This document shows positions 1 through 6,928 of a stretch of 10,089 bases of DNA, piece by piece. The position numbers and the translations under genes were made by a program. Numbering within the stretch: position 1 is the stretch's first letter; every line of letters starts with the position of its first letter. The notes beneath the pieces were generated by a model. It worked only from the letters and a program-made list of their open reading frames with translations, made no database searches and was not told the origin of the DNA. Origin of the DNA: Verrucomicrobiia bacterium (GTDB lineage Bacteria > Verrucomicrobiota > Verrucomicrobiia > Limisphaerales > JAUIHU01); contig JAUIHU010000118.1 of assembly GCA_030432175.1 (NCBI GenBank), forward strand, positions 1-10,089, given 5' to 3'.

Positions 1-153
1 TTTCAGAATGTGACAGTCAGGGAAATCCTAAATCAGTGGATTTTGGCAAAACGGGAAGAAGGACGTGTGGTGTACGACCCGGATAACTTTGTTATGGAAT
101 TTCGTCCACCCACCCTTCAAGCGTGGTATGAATGGTTGAAGCAGGCTTTGTAA
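1..153 (+). CDS. 3' end of an unrecognised protein (partial)
   Basis: Frame 1 is open from the first base to a TAA at 151-153, giving the last 50 residues of a protein whose start lies outside the window. The tail is rich in aromatic and charged residues (for example AWYEWLKQAL at the very end) and looks like a soluble helical C-terminus. There is no membrane segment, no receiver or kinase motif and no cysteine cluster. I do not recognise the family. It is the only gene on this strand and converges on the hybrid kinase gene, whose stop codon lies 42 bases away, so it belongs to a different transcription unit. Support for coding is an open frame running from the window edge plus plausible amino-acid composition; at this length that is suggestive, not proof. 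Confidence 0.6.
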   Translation, partial: FQNVTVREILNQWILAKREEGRVVYDPDNFVMEFRPPTLQAWYEWLKQAL

Positions 154-189
154 TGTGTTCCTGGAGTGATGAAATAAATGGGAACCACA
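154..189. terminator. Possible bidirectional terminator stem between convergent genes
   Basis: Bases 154-161 (TGTGTTCC) pair with 181-189 (GGAACCACA), eight base pairs with one bulged C at 185 and a 19-base loop. The element starts directly after the stop codon of the left-edge gene and ends just before the stop of the convergent kinase gene, where a shared terminator would be expected. Against this, neither strand has a run of T after the stem and the loop is long. It is a weak candidate that may be chance. Confidence 0.3.
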
Positions 190-195
190 TTGTGC

Positions 196-2229
196 TTAGC
201 TACCATGTGAGAGCAATTCCTTTAATTTTTGCTCCAGTCTATCGACCATGAAAGGTTTTTGGAGAAAGCCTGTATTGTGACTTTTCTCAGTAAACTTCCG
301 AATCACCTCCTCTTCACTGTAACCACTTGCGAGAATGATGGGTGTTTCTTGATTGATTTTCCTGATTTCCTCAAACGCCTCTTTGCCGTTCATATTTGGC
401 ATGTTCAGATCAAGTATCACCGCAGAAATTTCATCAGCATGGGCTTTGAACATTTCCAAACCTTCCAGGCCATCTTCGGCGCAAAAAGTTTTGAATCCCA
501 TATCCTGCAGTAAAGTTGCAGATAGCTCACGAATCACCTCTTCATCCTCAACTATAAGAATGGCGCCTTCCGCTTTCCAATCATCAAATCCCTGAGTGGT
601 GGGTGTAGATCTCCCATCGAGATCAGGCTGTTCGGTTTCGTGTTTCGGAAATAACAGAGTGAACTTAGCTCCATTCCCAACTGAACTACTGATTTTCATC
701 ACGCCGCTGTTGGCCTTGATAATGCCAATAACAGCGGAGAGTCCCAGTCCTCGTCCTGTAAATTTAGTTGTGTAAAACGGATCAAAGATTTTTTTCTGAT
801 CCTCCTCACTAATCCCGCAGCCAGTATCCTGCACCTCCAGCATCGCAAAATTACAATTTGGCAGAATATCAGGTGTAACAATGGCATTGCTGAGATCGAC
901 TTCCTCATAAGCGACGGAGCCGGTGCGGACAGTGACAGACCCGGCGTCCTCACCAATCGCTTCAGCTGCATTAATCAGCAAATTCAATGCAACTTGTCGT
1001 AACTGCGACCGATCTCCTTCCACCAAAATCGAATTGGGAGATAAAAAATACTCAAGTTTGATTTTTTTACTAATCGATACCGAAAGCAAATCAACTGTTT
1101 CCTGAACGAGCGGATTGATATCAACTTCCTCAACCGAATAACGTCCTTCACCGGAGTATGCCAGCAGTTGCTTGCAGAATTCTGCCGCTTGAATGGAGGC
1201 TCGTTCAATATGTTTTAGATGCGTCAGAGTGGCAGCGTCGCTGGGAAGCCCTTTTTTGCCTAACTTGACATGACCTAGAATAGCGGTCAGCAGGTTATTG
1301 AAATCATGGGCAACTCCCGCAGATAACCGACCAATACTCTCCATCTGCTGTGCTTGACGCAGCTGCTTTTCAAGCTTGCGGCGTGGAGTGATGTCTGTCA
1401 TGGACCCGACCATGCGAATAACATTCCCATTTTTATCCCATATGGCTTTGCCCCTCACATAGACGCTCTTATAGGATCCTTCCTTGGTGCGCAGTCGGTG
1501 CTCCGAACTGTAGAAAGGGGTCTTTTGATTCCAATGATCCTGCATGGCGTCCAGGACCAGGTCCTTGTCTTCTGGATGTATTAAATCCTCCCAAATCCGG
1601 ATCTGATTCGGCAGTTCGTTATCGCCAAACCCCAGGATCTCCTTCCATTTGGGAGAATAATAGACCTGGTTCGTTACCAGATCGATGTCCCAGATCCCGT
1701 CATTTACTCCATTAACCGCGAGGTCATATCGCTGTTGGCTTTCTGCAAGTTCTTTATTTTTCGCTCGAACCAGAATTCGTTCATGGTAGAGCATCAGCGC
1801 CGACTTGACCCGTCCAAACAATTCAACTTCATTGACAGGCTTGGGGATGAAGTCCATTGCGCCACATTCGAAGCTTTTCAAAAGCGCTTCATCTCTTCTT
1901 AAAGCGCCCCCGGTGACCACTATAATCGGAATATGCCGGCTTTTCTGGTTGTGGCTGATTAATCGACTGGTTTCGTAACCATCCATCCCAGGCATCATCA
2001 GATCCAGCAAAACCAACCCGATATCATCTCTTTGCTGAATAATATCCAGCGCTTCCTGGCCAGACAACGCCAGCAGCACGTTATTAAACCCCTTTTCCTC
2101 CAATAAGTCTTTCAGCAGATCCAGATTGTCCTCTAAATCATCCACCGCAAGAATCGGAGTGTTCATTACGTCCAATTCTTCAAACTCCTCATCTGAGGTG
2201 AATTTTAATGAAGGCGCTGGGTCTGACAT
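196..2229 (-). CDS. Soluble hybrid sensor histidine kinase, REC-PAS-HisKA-HATPase-REC
   Basis: A 677-residue cytoplasmic kinase with receiver domains at both ends. The N-terminal receiver (about 25-147) has acidic residues D30 and D31, probable phospho-acceptor D76 in LLDLMMPGMDG, T106 and K130. A short predicted helix leads into a PAS domain (about 166-282, PAS_3-like, with the HPED motif). The dimerisation domain carries H308 in GVAHDFNNLL, the NtrB-like type of H-box. The ATPase domain shows N420 (N-box), DTGCGI from D468, FDPFYTTK at 482-489 and GRGLGLS at 492-498. The C-terminal receiver (about 556-674) has E561/D562, D607, S635 and K658. All catalytic and phosphorylation residues are present. 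There is no membrane segment, so the signal is either internal (via PAS) or arrives by phosphotransfer to the first receiver. The ATG at 2229 has only an AGG close upstream; ATG codon 22, just before the first receiver, is an alternative start. It lies 80 bases after the membrane kinase and is probably in the same operon. The cognate output is not in the window. Confidence 0.93.
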   Translation of the reverse strand: MSDPAPSLKFTSDEEFEELDVMNTPILAVDDLEDNLDLLKDLLEEKGFNNVLLALSGQEALDIIQQRDDIGLVLLDLMMPGMDGYETSRLISHNQKSRHIPIIVVTGGALRRDEALLKSFECGAMDFIPKPVNEVELFGRVKSALMLYHERILVRAKNKELAESQQRYDLAVNGVNDGIWDIDLVTNQVYYSPKWKEILGFGDNELPNQIRIWEDLIHPEDKDLVLDAMQDHWNQKTPFYSSEHRLRTKEGSYKSVYVRGKAIWDKNGNVIRMVGSMTDITPRRKLEKQLRQAQQMESIGRLSAGVAHDFNNLLTAILGHVKLGKKGLPSDAATLTHLKHIERASIQAAEFCKQLLAYSGEGRYSVEEVDINPLVQETVDLLSVSISKKIKLEYFLSPNSILVEGDRSQLRQVALNLLINAAEAIGEDAGSVTVRTGSVAYEEVDLSNAIVTPDILPNCNFAMLEVQDTGCGISEEDQKKIFDPFYTTKFTGRGLGLSAVIGIIKANSGVMKISSSVGNGAKFTLLFPKHETEQPDLDGRSTPTTQGFDDWKAEGAILIVEDEEVIRELSATLLQDMGFKTFCAEDGLEGLEMFKAHADEISAVILDLNMPNMNGKEAFEEIRKINQETPIILASGYSEEEVIRKFTEKSHNTGFLQKPFMVDRLEQKLKELLSHGS

Positions 2230-2241
2230 ATACCTGTGGCA

Positions 2242-2257
2242 GTGTTAAAAGGTGTTA
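2242..2257 (-). promoter_or_regulatory. Direct repeat TAACAC-N4-TAACAC upstream of the soluble kinase
   Basis: On the minus strand the hexamer TAACAC occurs twice, separated by four bases, so the copies start exactly 10 bases apart, about one helical turn. The nearer copy ends 12 bases before the ATG of the kinase gene. Tandem half-sites with this spacing are typical of sites bound by winged-helix response regulators, but no such regulator is encoded here and I saw no convincing -35/-10 pair in this 80-base gap. It may be chance. Confidence 0.2.
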
Positions 2258-2309
2258 CATACATCATCAACGATGCTGAATTGCCTGAAAAACTAACAAA
2301 TTTATTGGC

Positions 2310-4907
2310 TTAATGGGAGAACAAATTGCCTTTCAACATAACCTTTGAGACTTGTTCCTCCAGTTCTTTCCTTTCGGCATCAGTCAGATTTTTTGCTGTC
2401 AGCACGATAACTGGTAAATGCAAATGCTCTGGCATGGTCCGAATTTCCTTTAAAAAACTGAACCCATCCATGACCGGCATCTGTAAATCCAACAAAACAA
2501 TGTCCGGTTTGAATTTCCCAAGCAACTCAATGGCTTCCTGGCCGTTTGGCGCAACCCGGATTTCCTCCGCTTCACTTTCCAACCAGGTTGTGAGCAATGA
2601 TTGTGTGTCTGGATCATCCTCAACGACCAATATTTTCCCCTTCGTCCCCTGTGCGGACTTCAGATTTCGTTCCAGACTGGCATTGAACTGACCTCGCGTG
2701 ATCGGCTTGGTCAACGCATCCACTGCTCCTAGAGAAATGGCCATTTTCCGATCGGCGACAATGCTGATAATAATGACCGGAATTTGCTGCAACTCTTCAC
2801 TTCCTTTCAGGTCTGAGAGCACTTCCCATCCATTCCTTTCCGGCATCATGATGTCCAATGTGATCAGATTGGGCTGCTCGCGCTTGGCTATTTCGCACGC
2901 TTCTCTCGGATTGGAGCAAAAAATCGGATTGGCGCCCAAATCAGCGACGTAATGCGCAATCAGATCTCTGGCATCCGGATCATCGTCCACGATCAACACC
3001 TTTTGTCCGGGTTGAATGGCAATATTTTCATTCAGCGTGGATGTGAGTTCTTCAATCAGTCCTCGATGGTCTTTTTGGTTGGAGGCAATGCGACGAGCTA
3101 TTTCAGAGCGCTGACTTGATGCGGGTTCAGATTGTTCCGAGGTTGGTTGATTTGAATCGGCTCCTTGCGATGTTCTTTTATCCGGGCTTTGAACGGAGGC
3201 TTCTGAAGACTCGACTGTTCTGGGCAAGCGCTCTGCTGTCTTCTGAGCTTCTTTGTTCGTTGGAGAAGCAGGAAGTCTGATGGAAAAGATACTCCCCTGA
3301 CCCTCTGTGCTTTCAGCTGTCAGCTCCCCGCCAAGCTGTTTGATCATGGATCGTGAAATGGTCAGTCCCAACCCGGTGCCTCCGAATTGGCGTGTCGTGC
3401 TGCTGTCCGCTTGCCTGAAAGGTTCGAATACTTCGTTCAGTTTGTCCTTTGATATACCAATCCCGGAGTCCTTGACGCGAATCATCGTTTTCCCAGCTGT
3501 TCGGTGCAATGGTTCCAGTATCACTTGTACTCCGCCTTTTTGCGTAAACTTGATGGCGTTTCCTACAAGGTTGATCAGTGTTTGCCTCAGCTTTTGCTCG
3601 TCCGTTTCAATGATCCATGTGGGCGCCGCCAGGTCACAGGTCAGTTCAATTCCTTTGGATTCAGCTTGAGTGTGAGTCAGGTCTATAACTTCAGCAATCA
3701 AAGAGGCCACGTTGCAGCCCGACAATGAGACTTCCATTTTGCCGGCTTCAATTTTTGATAAATCCAGGATGTCGTTGATGAGATTTAACAAATGCTTCCC
3801 ATTACGATTGATCTTCTCTGCCCGCTTCAGATCATTCTCCGTCAATGATGCGTCCTTGTTCTTTAACAGTATGCCGCTGAATCCAATAATTGAGTTCAAT
3901 GGAGTTCGTAATTCATGACTCATGTTAGCGACAAACTCACTCTTTAACTGGTCTGCCTTTTTGAGTTCCCGGTTGCTTTTTTCCAGAGCAATGGACTGCT
4001 TGTTCAGAGCCTTGTAACTCAGAGCATTGCTGAGTCCGTTGGCAAACGAATCAACATAATTCATGATGCTCCCCATCACCTCGGACTCCGGTTTTTCAAA
4101 GGCTCCCAACACGAAGACTCCAAGAGCTTTATCCCGGTACATCACAGGAATTCCATATATGCAGCGCACTTCGAGTTCAACTAACCCAAAGTCAAGTCGA
4201 GGAATTAAATGCGGTGGTATTTCCTCCATGAAGATGGTTTCCTTCCTCTGCGCGACTTCAAGCGGAAAGCCCTGGATCGCTATTTCGTTCTGGATCGGTT
4301 TGAGAGCTTTTCTATCCATGCCTAAAGAGGAGAGGCAAGTCAGATGTTCGGCTCGTTCATCCAGCAAAAAGAAACTCCCAATTGGCGCATTGGAAGCTGA
4401 AAGGAGATGTTTCAGGGATTTTTCAACCAATGTATTGATATCAATGGAGTTGAGGTCGGAGAGAAAATCCCGGAATTGTGTCTGAGTTTTGATGACTCGC
4501 GAGAGAGAGTCGTTACGTTTGCTGAGTTCTTCTTTCGATATAGCTAGTTCCGAACTGAACTTTTCGAGTTCGTTGATGGAGGACTGAATCCGCTCAGCCA
4601 TCTGGTTGATGGCTCGTCCCAATGCTCCCAATGAATCGCTTCCCCCTTCCTCAGCGCGAGCCTTGAAGTTGCCGTTTCCGATGGTTTCAGCTACTTCAGC
4701 CAGATCCATCAAACGACTGTTTGTTCTTCTTACTTCCAACAAACCAAGCAACATCATAATCAGAATGATGCCAACCTGGAGCCATTGCACCATCTGTTCA
4801 TTCTGATAGTTGTATTTGGAGAGTAAAATCAGAACAAACAACGCTGTCAGCGCAGCAAACAGGTTTCTGGTCCGTGGACGAACTTTAAACTGGGAACTCT
4901 TTTTCAT
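2310..4907 (-). CDS. Membrane hybrid histidine kinase, TM-HAMP-GAF-HisKA-HATPase-REC-REC
   Basis: With the ATG at 4907 the protein has 865 residues; an in-frame TTG at 4949 would add 14. I prefer the ATG because it gives a normal basic N-terminus (MKKSSQFKVRPRTR) before the first membrane helix, though neither start has a good ribosome site. Helices at about 16-29 and 41-57 enclose only about a dozen residues, so there is no periplasmic sensor domain. HAMP (about 58-111), a coiled coil and a GAF domain (about 151-298) follow, making GAF the likely signal input. The kinase core has H331 in MSHELRTPLNS, N450, DSGIGIS from D480, FEPF at 494-497 and GGTGLGLT at 509-516. A low-complexity linker rich in S, Q, E, T and P (about 549-603) leads to receiver 1 (D641-D643, phospho-acceptor D685, S715, K734) and receiver 2 (E763/D764/D765, D807, T837, K859). 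Receiver 2 stops six residues after K859, lacks the usual proline after that lysine and lacks its last helix. It lies 52 bases after the single-domain regulator gene, a probable partner. Confidence 0.92.
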   Translation of the reverse strand: MKKSSQFKVRPRTRNLFAALTALFVLILLSKYNYQNEQMVQWLQVGIILIMMLLGLLEVRRTNSRLMDLAEVAETIGNGNFKARAEEGGSDSLGALGRAINQMAERIQSSINELEKFSSELAISKEELSKRNDSLSRVIKTQTQFRDFLSDLNSIDINTLVEKSLKHLLSASNAPIGSFFLLDERAEHLTCLSSLGMDRKALKPIQNEIAIQGFPLEVAQRKETIFMEEIPPHLIPRLDFGLVELEVRCIYGIPVMYRDKALGVFVLGAFEKPESEVMGSIMNYVDSFANGLSNALSYKALNKQSIALEKSNRELKKADQLKSEFVANMSHELRTPLNSIIGFSGILLKNKDASLTENDLKRAEKINRNGKHLLNLINDILDLSKIEAGKMEVSLSGCNVASLIAEVIDLTHTQAESKGIELTCDLAAPTWIIETDEQKLRQTLINLVGNAIKFTQKGGVQVILEPLHRTAGKTMIRVKDSGIGISKDKLNEVFEPFRQADSSTTRQFGGTGLGLTISRSMIKQLGGELTAESTEGQGSIFSIRLPASPTNKEAQKTAERLPRTVESSEASVQSPDKRTSQGADSNQPTSEQSEPASSQRSEIARRIASNQKDHRGLIEELTSTLNENIAIQPGQKVLIVDDDPDARDLIAHYVADLGANPIFCSNPREACEIAKREQPNLITLDIMMPERNGWEVLSDLKGSEELQQIPVIIISIVADRKMAISLGAVDALTKPITRGQFNASLERNLKSAQGTKGKILVVEDDPDTQSLLTTWLESEAEEIRVAPNGQEAIELLGKFKPDIVLLDLQMPVMDGFSFLKEIRTMPEHLHLPVIVLTAKNLTDAERKELEEQVSKVMLKGNLFSH

Positions 4908-4959
4908 CGCTTTAGTGGTGTTGCGAGTCTTATCAGAAGCGCCAAACAACAGGCTTCGG

Positions 4960-5331
4960 TCAGGTCAGTTTCTCGATGGAATGAGTCAAGGCTTCTTCAT
5001 CCACAATTGGCTTGCTGACATAACCATCAAAACCAACGCTCATCAGTCCTTCCTTTTCTGACTTCATCGCATGTGCAGTCAGCGCAATGGCGGGGATTGA
5101 TTTCCATTTAGGACTCTGACGCAGCGTTCTGAGTAATGTGATTCCATCCATGCCGGGGAGTGAAATATCCAGAAGGAAAAGGTCGGGTCCGCTTCCTGAA
5201 GTATCACTTTGCAAAGATTCAAGCGCCGCGTTGGCGTCAGGGAAATGCACGATACGGTAGCTGTCTTCCAATAAATCGATCACCAGATCGGCGTTATCAG
5301 GGTTGTCTTCGACCAGGTAAAGGGTTTTCAT
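4960..5331 (-). CDS. Single-domain response regulator (CheY/DivK-like receiver)
   Basis: A 123-residue protein that is a receiver domain and nothing else. It begins MKTLYLVEDNPDN, with acidic residues E8 and D9, phospho-acceptor D55 in LLDISLPGMDG, T85 in the ALTAHAM strand and K107 in SKP, so it should be phosphorylated in the usual way. The frame is open further upstream to a TTG at 5379, but that extension runs through a 13-bp inverted repeat and adds 16 residues before the canonical first strand; the ATG at 5331 is therefore the likely start. No Shine-Dalgarno sequence is visible. As the first gene of the signalling cluster it is a good candidate for a phosphate shuttle or for an output acting by protein contact, like DivK or CheY. 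It carries no DNA-binding or enzymatic domain. Its actual target is unknown. Confidence 0.9.
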   Translation of the reverse strand: MKTLYLVEDNPDNADLVIDLLEDSYRIVHFPDANAALESLQSDTSGSGPDLFLLDISLPGMDGITLLRTLRQSPKWKSIPAIALTAHAMKSEKEGLMSVGFDGYVSKPIVDEEALTHSIEKLT

Positions 5332-5349
5332 TAAATAACGATAATCAAG

Positions 5350-5384
5350 TTGTATTGAAGAGAACTTCGGGCTCTTCAATACAA
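5350..5384 (-). terminator. Perfect 13-bp inverted repeat after the DUF1501 gene
   Basis: TTGTATTGAAGAG at 5350-5362 is followed, after nine bases, by its exact reverse complement at 5372-5384. It lies in the 78-base gap between the DUF1501 stop codon (25 bases away) and the ATG of the response regulator. Position and perfect pairing suggest a transcription terminator for the exported-protein operon, or an RNA structure in the leader of the signalling operon. There is no uninterrupted T-run after it on the minus strand, only a T-rich stretch (TTGATTATCGTTATTT). Read on the plus strand, the loop holds CTTCGG, a C(UUCG)G tetraloop. A dyad bound by a protein is an alternative. Confidence 0.5.
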
Positions 5385-5409
5385 ATGGTGGTATTCAGTT
5401 CTTGAATGA

Positions 5410-6873
5410 TCAGGTCAGTATTTCTCTGACGACACGCGCAGGTTCCACTCCGGTCAGGCGTTGATCCAGTCCCTGGTACTGATAGGTGAATCTTTCATGG
5501 TCAATGCCGAGTTGGTGCAGGATGGTCGCATTCAGATCCCGGATATGCACCGGATCCCGGACGATGTTGTATGAAAAATCATCGGTCTCTCCAAACTCAA
5601 ATCCGGATTTAATTCCAGCTCCAGCCATCCACATGGTAAAGCAACGTCCATGATGGTCGCGTCCGTGATTATTCTCGCTCAATGCGCCTTGAGAATAGAT
5701 GGTACGACCGAATTCTCCTCCACAGACAACCAGTGTGTCTTCCAACATGCCGCGACTTTTCAGGTCTTTCACCAATGCTGCTGCCGGTTGGTCAATGTCT
5801 TTGCATTGTCCCCGAATCAGGTTGGGCAAGTTGCCGTGCTGATCCCAGCCGCGATGAAAAAGTTGGATAGTGCGTACACCACGTTCCGCCATTCTTCTTG
5901 CAAGAATACAATTGTAAGCGAAGGATCCAGGATTTCTGGAGTCAGGACCATATAGATCGAGAACGGATTCCGGTTCGTCACTGACATCGGTTAATTCAGG
6001 AACAGACGCCTGCATGCGGAATGCCATTTCATATTGGGCGATGCGCGCTTCGATTTCCGGGTCAGCTACTTCGTTGAAATGGCTCTGGTTGACAGCGTTC
6101 AGCATGGCTCGCCGTCGTGAGCGAGTGACTCCTGGAGGATCATTCAAATAAAGAACCGGCTCCCCTGAGCTGCGCAGTTTAACACCCTGGTGTTTGGACG
6201 GCAGGAATCCGCTGCCCCACAACCTGGAATACAGCGCCTGGCTTTGACCTCGACCCTTGGAAATCATGACCACGTAATTCGGCAGGTTTTCATTCATCCC
6301 GCCCAGCCCGTAACTCAACCAGGCTCCCAGACTGGGACGTCCCAGTTGCTGTGTTCCGGTGTTGATGTAGGTAATGGCCGGATCATGATTAATGGCTTCA
6401 GTATTGACCGATTTAACAAGAGTGATGTCGTCAACAATGCCGGCGATGTGCGGCAACAGCTCACTGACATAAGTTCCATGTTTGCCGTACTTCTTGAAAT
6501 CAAACATAGGCGCCACACATGGAAAACTCGATTGCCCGGATGTCATTCCTGTCAGACGCTGCCCGTTTCGGACCGAATCGGGAAGTTCTATACCGTGAAT
6601 CTTTCTCAACGCAGGCTTGAAATCGAACATGTCGATGTGTGAAGGGCCACCTGAAAAGAATAGGTAAATGATCCTCTTGGCTTTCGGCTTGAAATGTGGC
6701 TGGCCGTTCAGGTCTGCGCCTTGAAGCCCAGGTTCAGTGGTTGAGCCAAAGACTGACGTTGGATTCATCAATGACGCCAGTCCCAGCGCTCCGAGTCCAC
6801 GAGCGCCCATTTGCAACATCTGACGCCGGGAAAGCAATTGTGATCCGTCAATAATAGGTAATGGAAATTTCAT
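5410..6873 (-). CDS. Tat-exported DUF1501 family protein
   Basis: A 487-residue protein of the DUF1501 family, related to the alkaline phosphatase/sulfatase superfamily and very abundant in PVC bacteria. The N-terminus has a twin-arginine signal: SRRQMLQMGARG at 15-26 followed by a short hydrophobic stretch (about 27-36), so export in folded form is expected. Family hallmarks in order are FFSGGPSHIDMFD (72-84), GWDQHGN (342-348), GGEFGRT (385-391) and GRDHHG (404-409). The Asp, His and Glu residues there (D81, D344, H346, E387, D406, H407, H408) are candidates for metal or substrate binding, which is an inference from the superfamily fold. The C-terminus (about 446-487) keeps the usual NATILHQLGID and RVVREIL segments, so the protein looks full length. 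The ATG at 6873 has an AAGG very close upstream. It starts 55 bases after the cytochrome/DUF1549/DUF1553 gene; this pairing recurs in PVC genomes, suggesting joint function. The substrate and reaction are not established. Confidence 0.93.
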   Translation of the reverse strand: MKFPLPIIDGSQLLSRRQMLQMGARGLGALGLASLMNPTSVFGSTTEPGLQGADLNGQPHFKPKAKRIIYLFFSGGPSHIDMFDFKPALRKIHGIELPDSVRNGQRLTGMTSGQSSFPCVAPMFDFKKYGKHGTYVSELLPHIAGIVDDITLVKSVNTEAINHDPAITYINTGTQQLGRPSLGAWLSYGLGGMNENLPNYVVMISKGRGQSQALYSRLWGSGFLPSKHQGVKLRSSGEPVLYLNDPPGVTRSRRRAMLNAVNQSHFNEVADPEIEARIAQYEMAFRMQASVPELTDVSDEPESVLDLYGPDSRNPGSFAYNCILARRMAERGVRTIQLFHRGWDQHGNLPNLIRGQCKDIDQPAAALVKDLKSRGMLEDTLVVCGGEFGRTIYSQGALSENNHGRDHHGRCFTMWMAGAGIKSGFEFGETDDFSYNIVRDPVHIRDLNATILHQLGIDHERFTYQYQGLDQRLTGVEPARVVREILT

Positions 6874-6928
6874 GACCTTTTTTCTGTTAATTTAAAGTCA
6901 GCTTGATGAGTGAAATGAATCCGGAGTT

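Noticed and set aside
2263..2276. CATC-N6-GATG dyad between the two kinase genes considered as a terminator
   Set aside because: The stem is only four pairs with no T-run; it does not support a transcription stop.
3050..3250. Ser/Gln/Glu/Thr-rich stretch in the membrane kinase considered as a possible frameshift or repeat
   Set aside because: The frame stays open and both flanking domains are intact; flexible low-complexity linkers between kinase and receiver domains are common.
4063..4485. A 140-codon plus-strand frame opposite the membrane kinase
   Set aside because: It is antisense to the GAF and linker region of a confidently identified gene, has no domain motif and is rich in Ser, Arg and Lys as antisense frames often are.
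6190..6642. A 150-codon plus-strand frame opposite the DUF1501 gene
   Set aside because: It is antisense to a well-supported gene and shows no recognisable domain or start signal.
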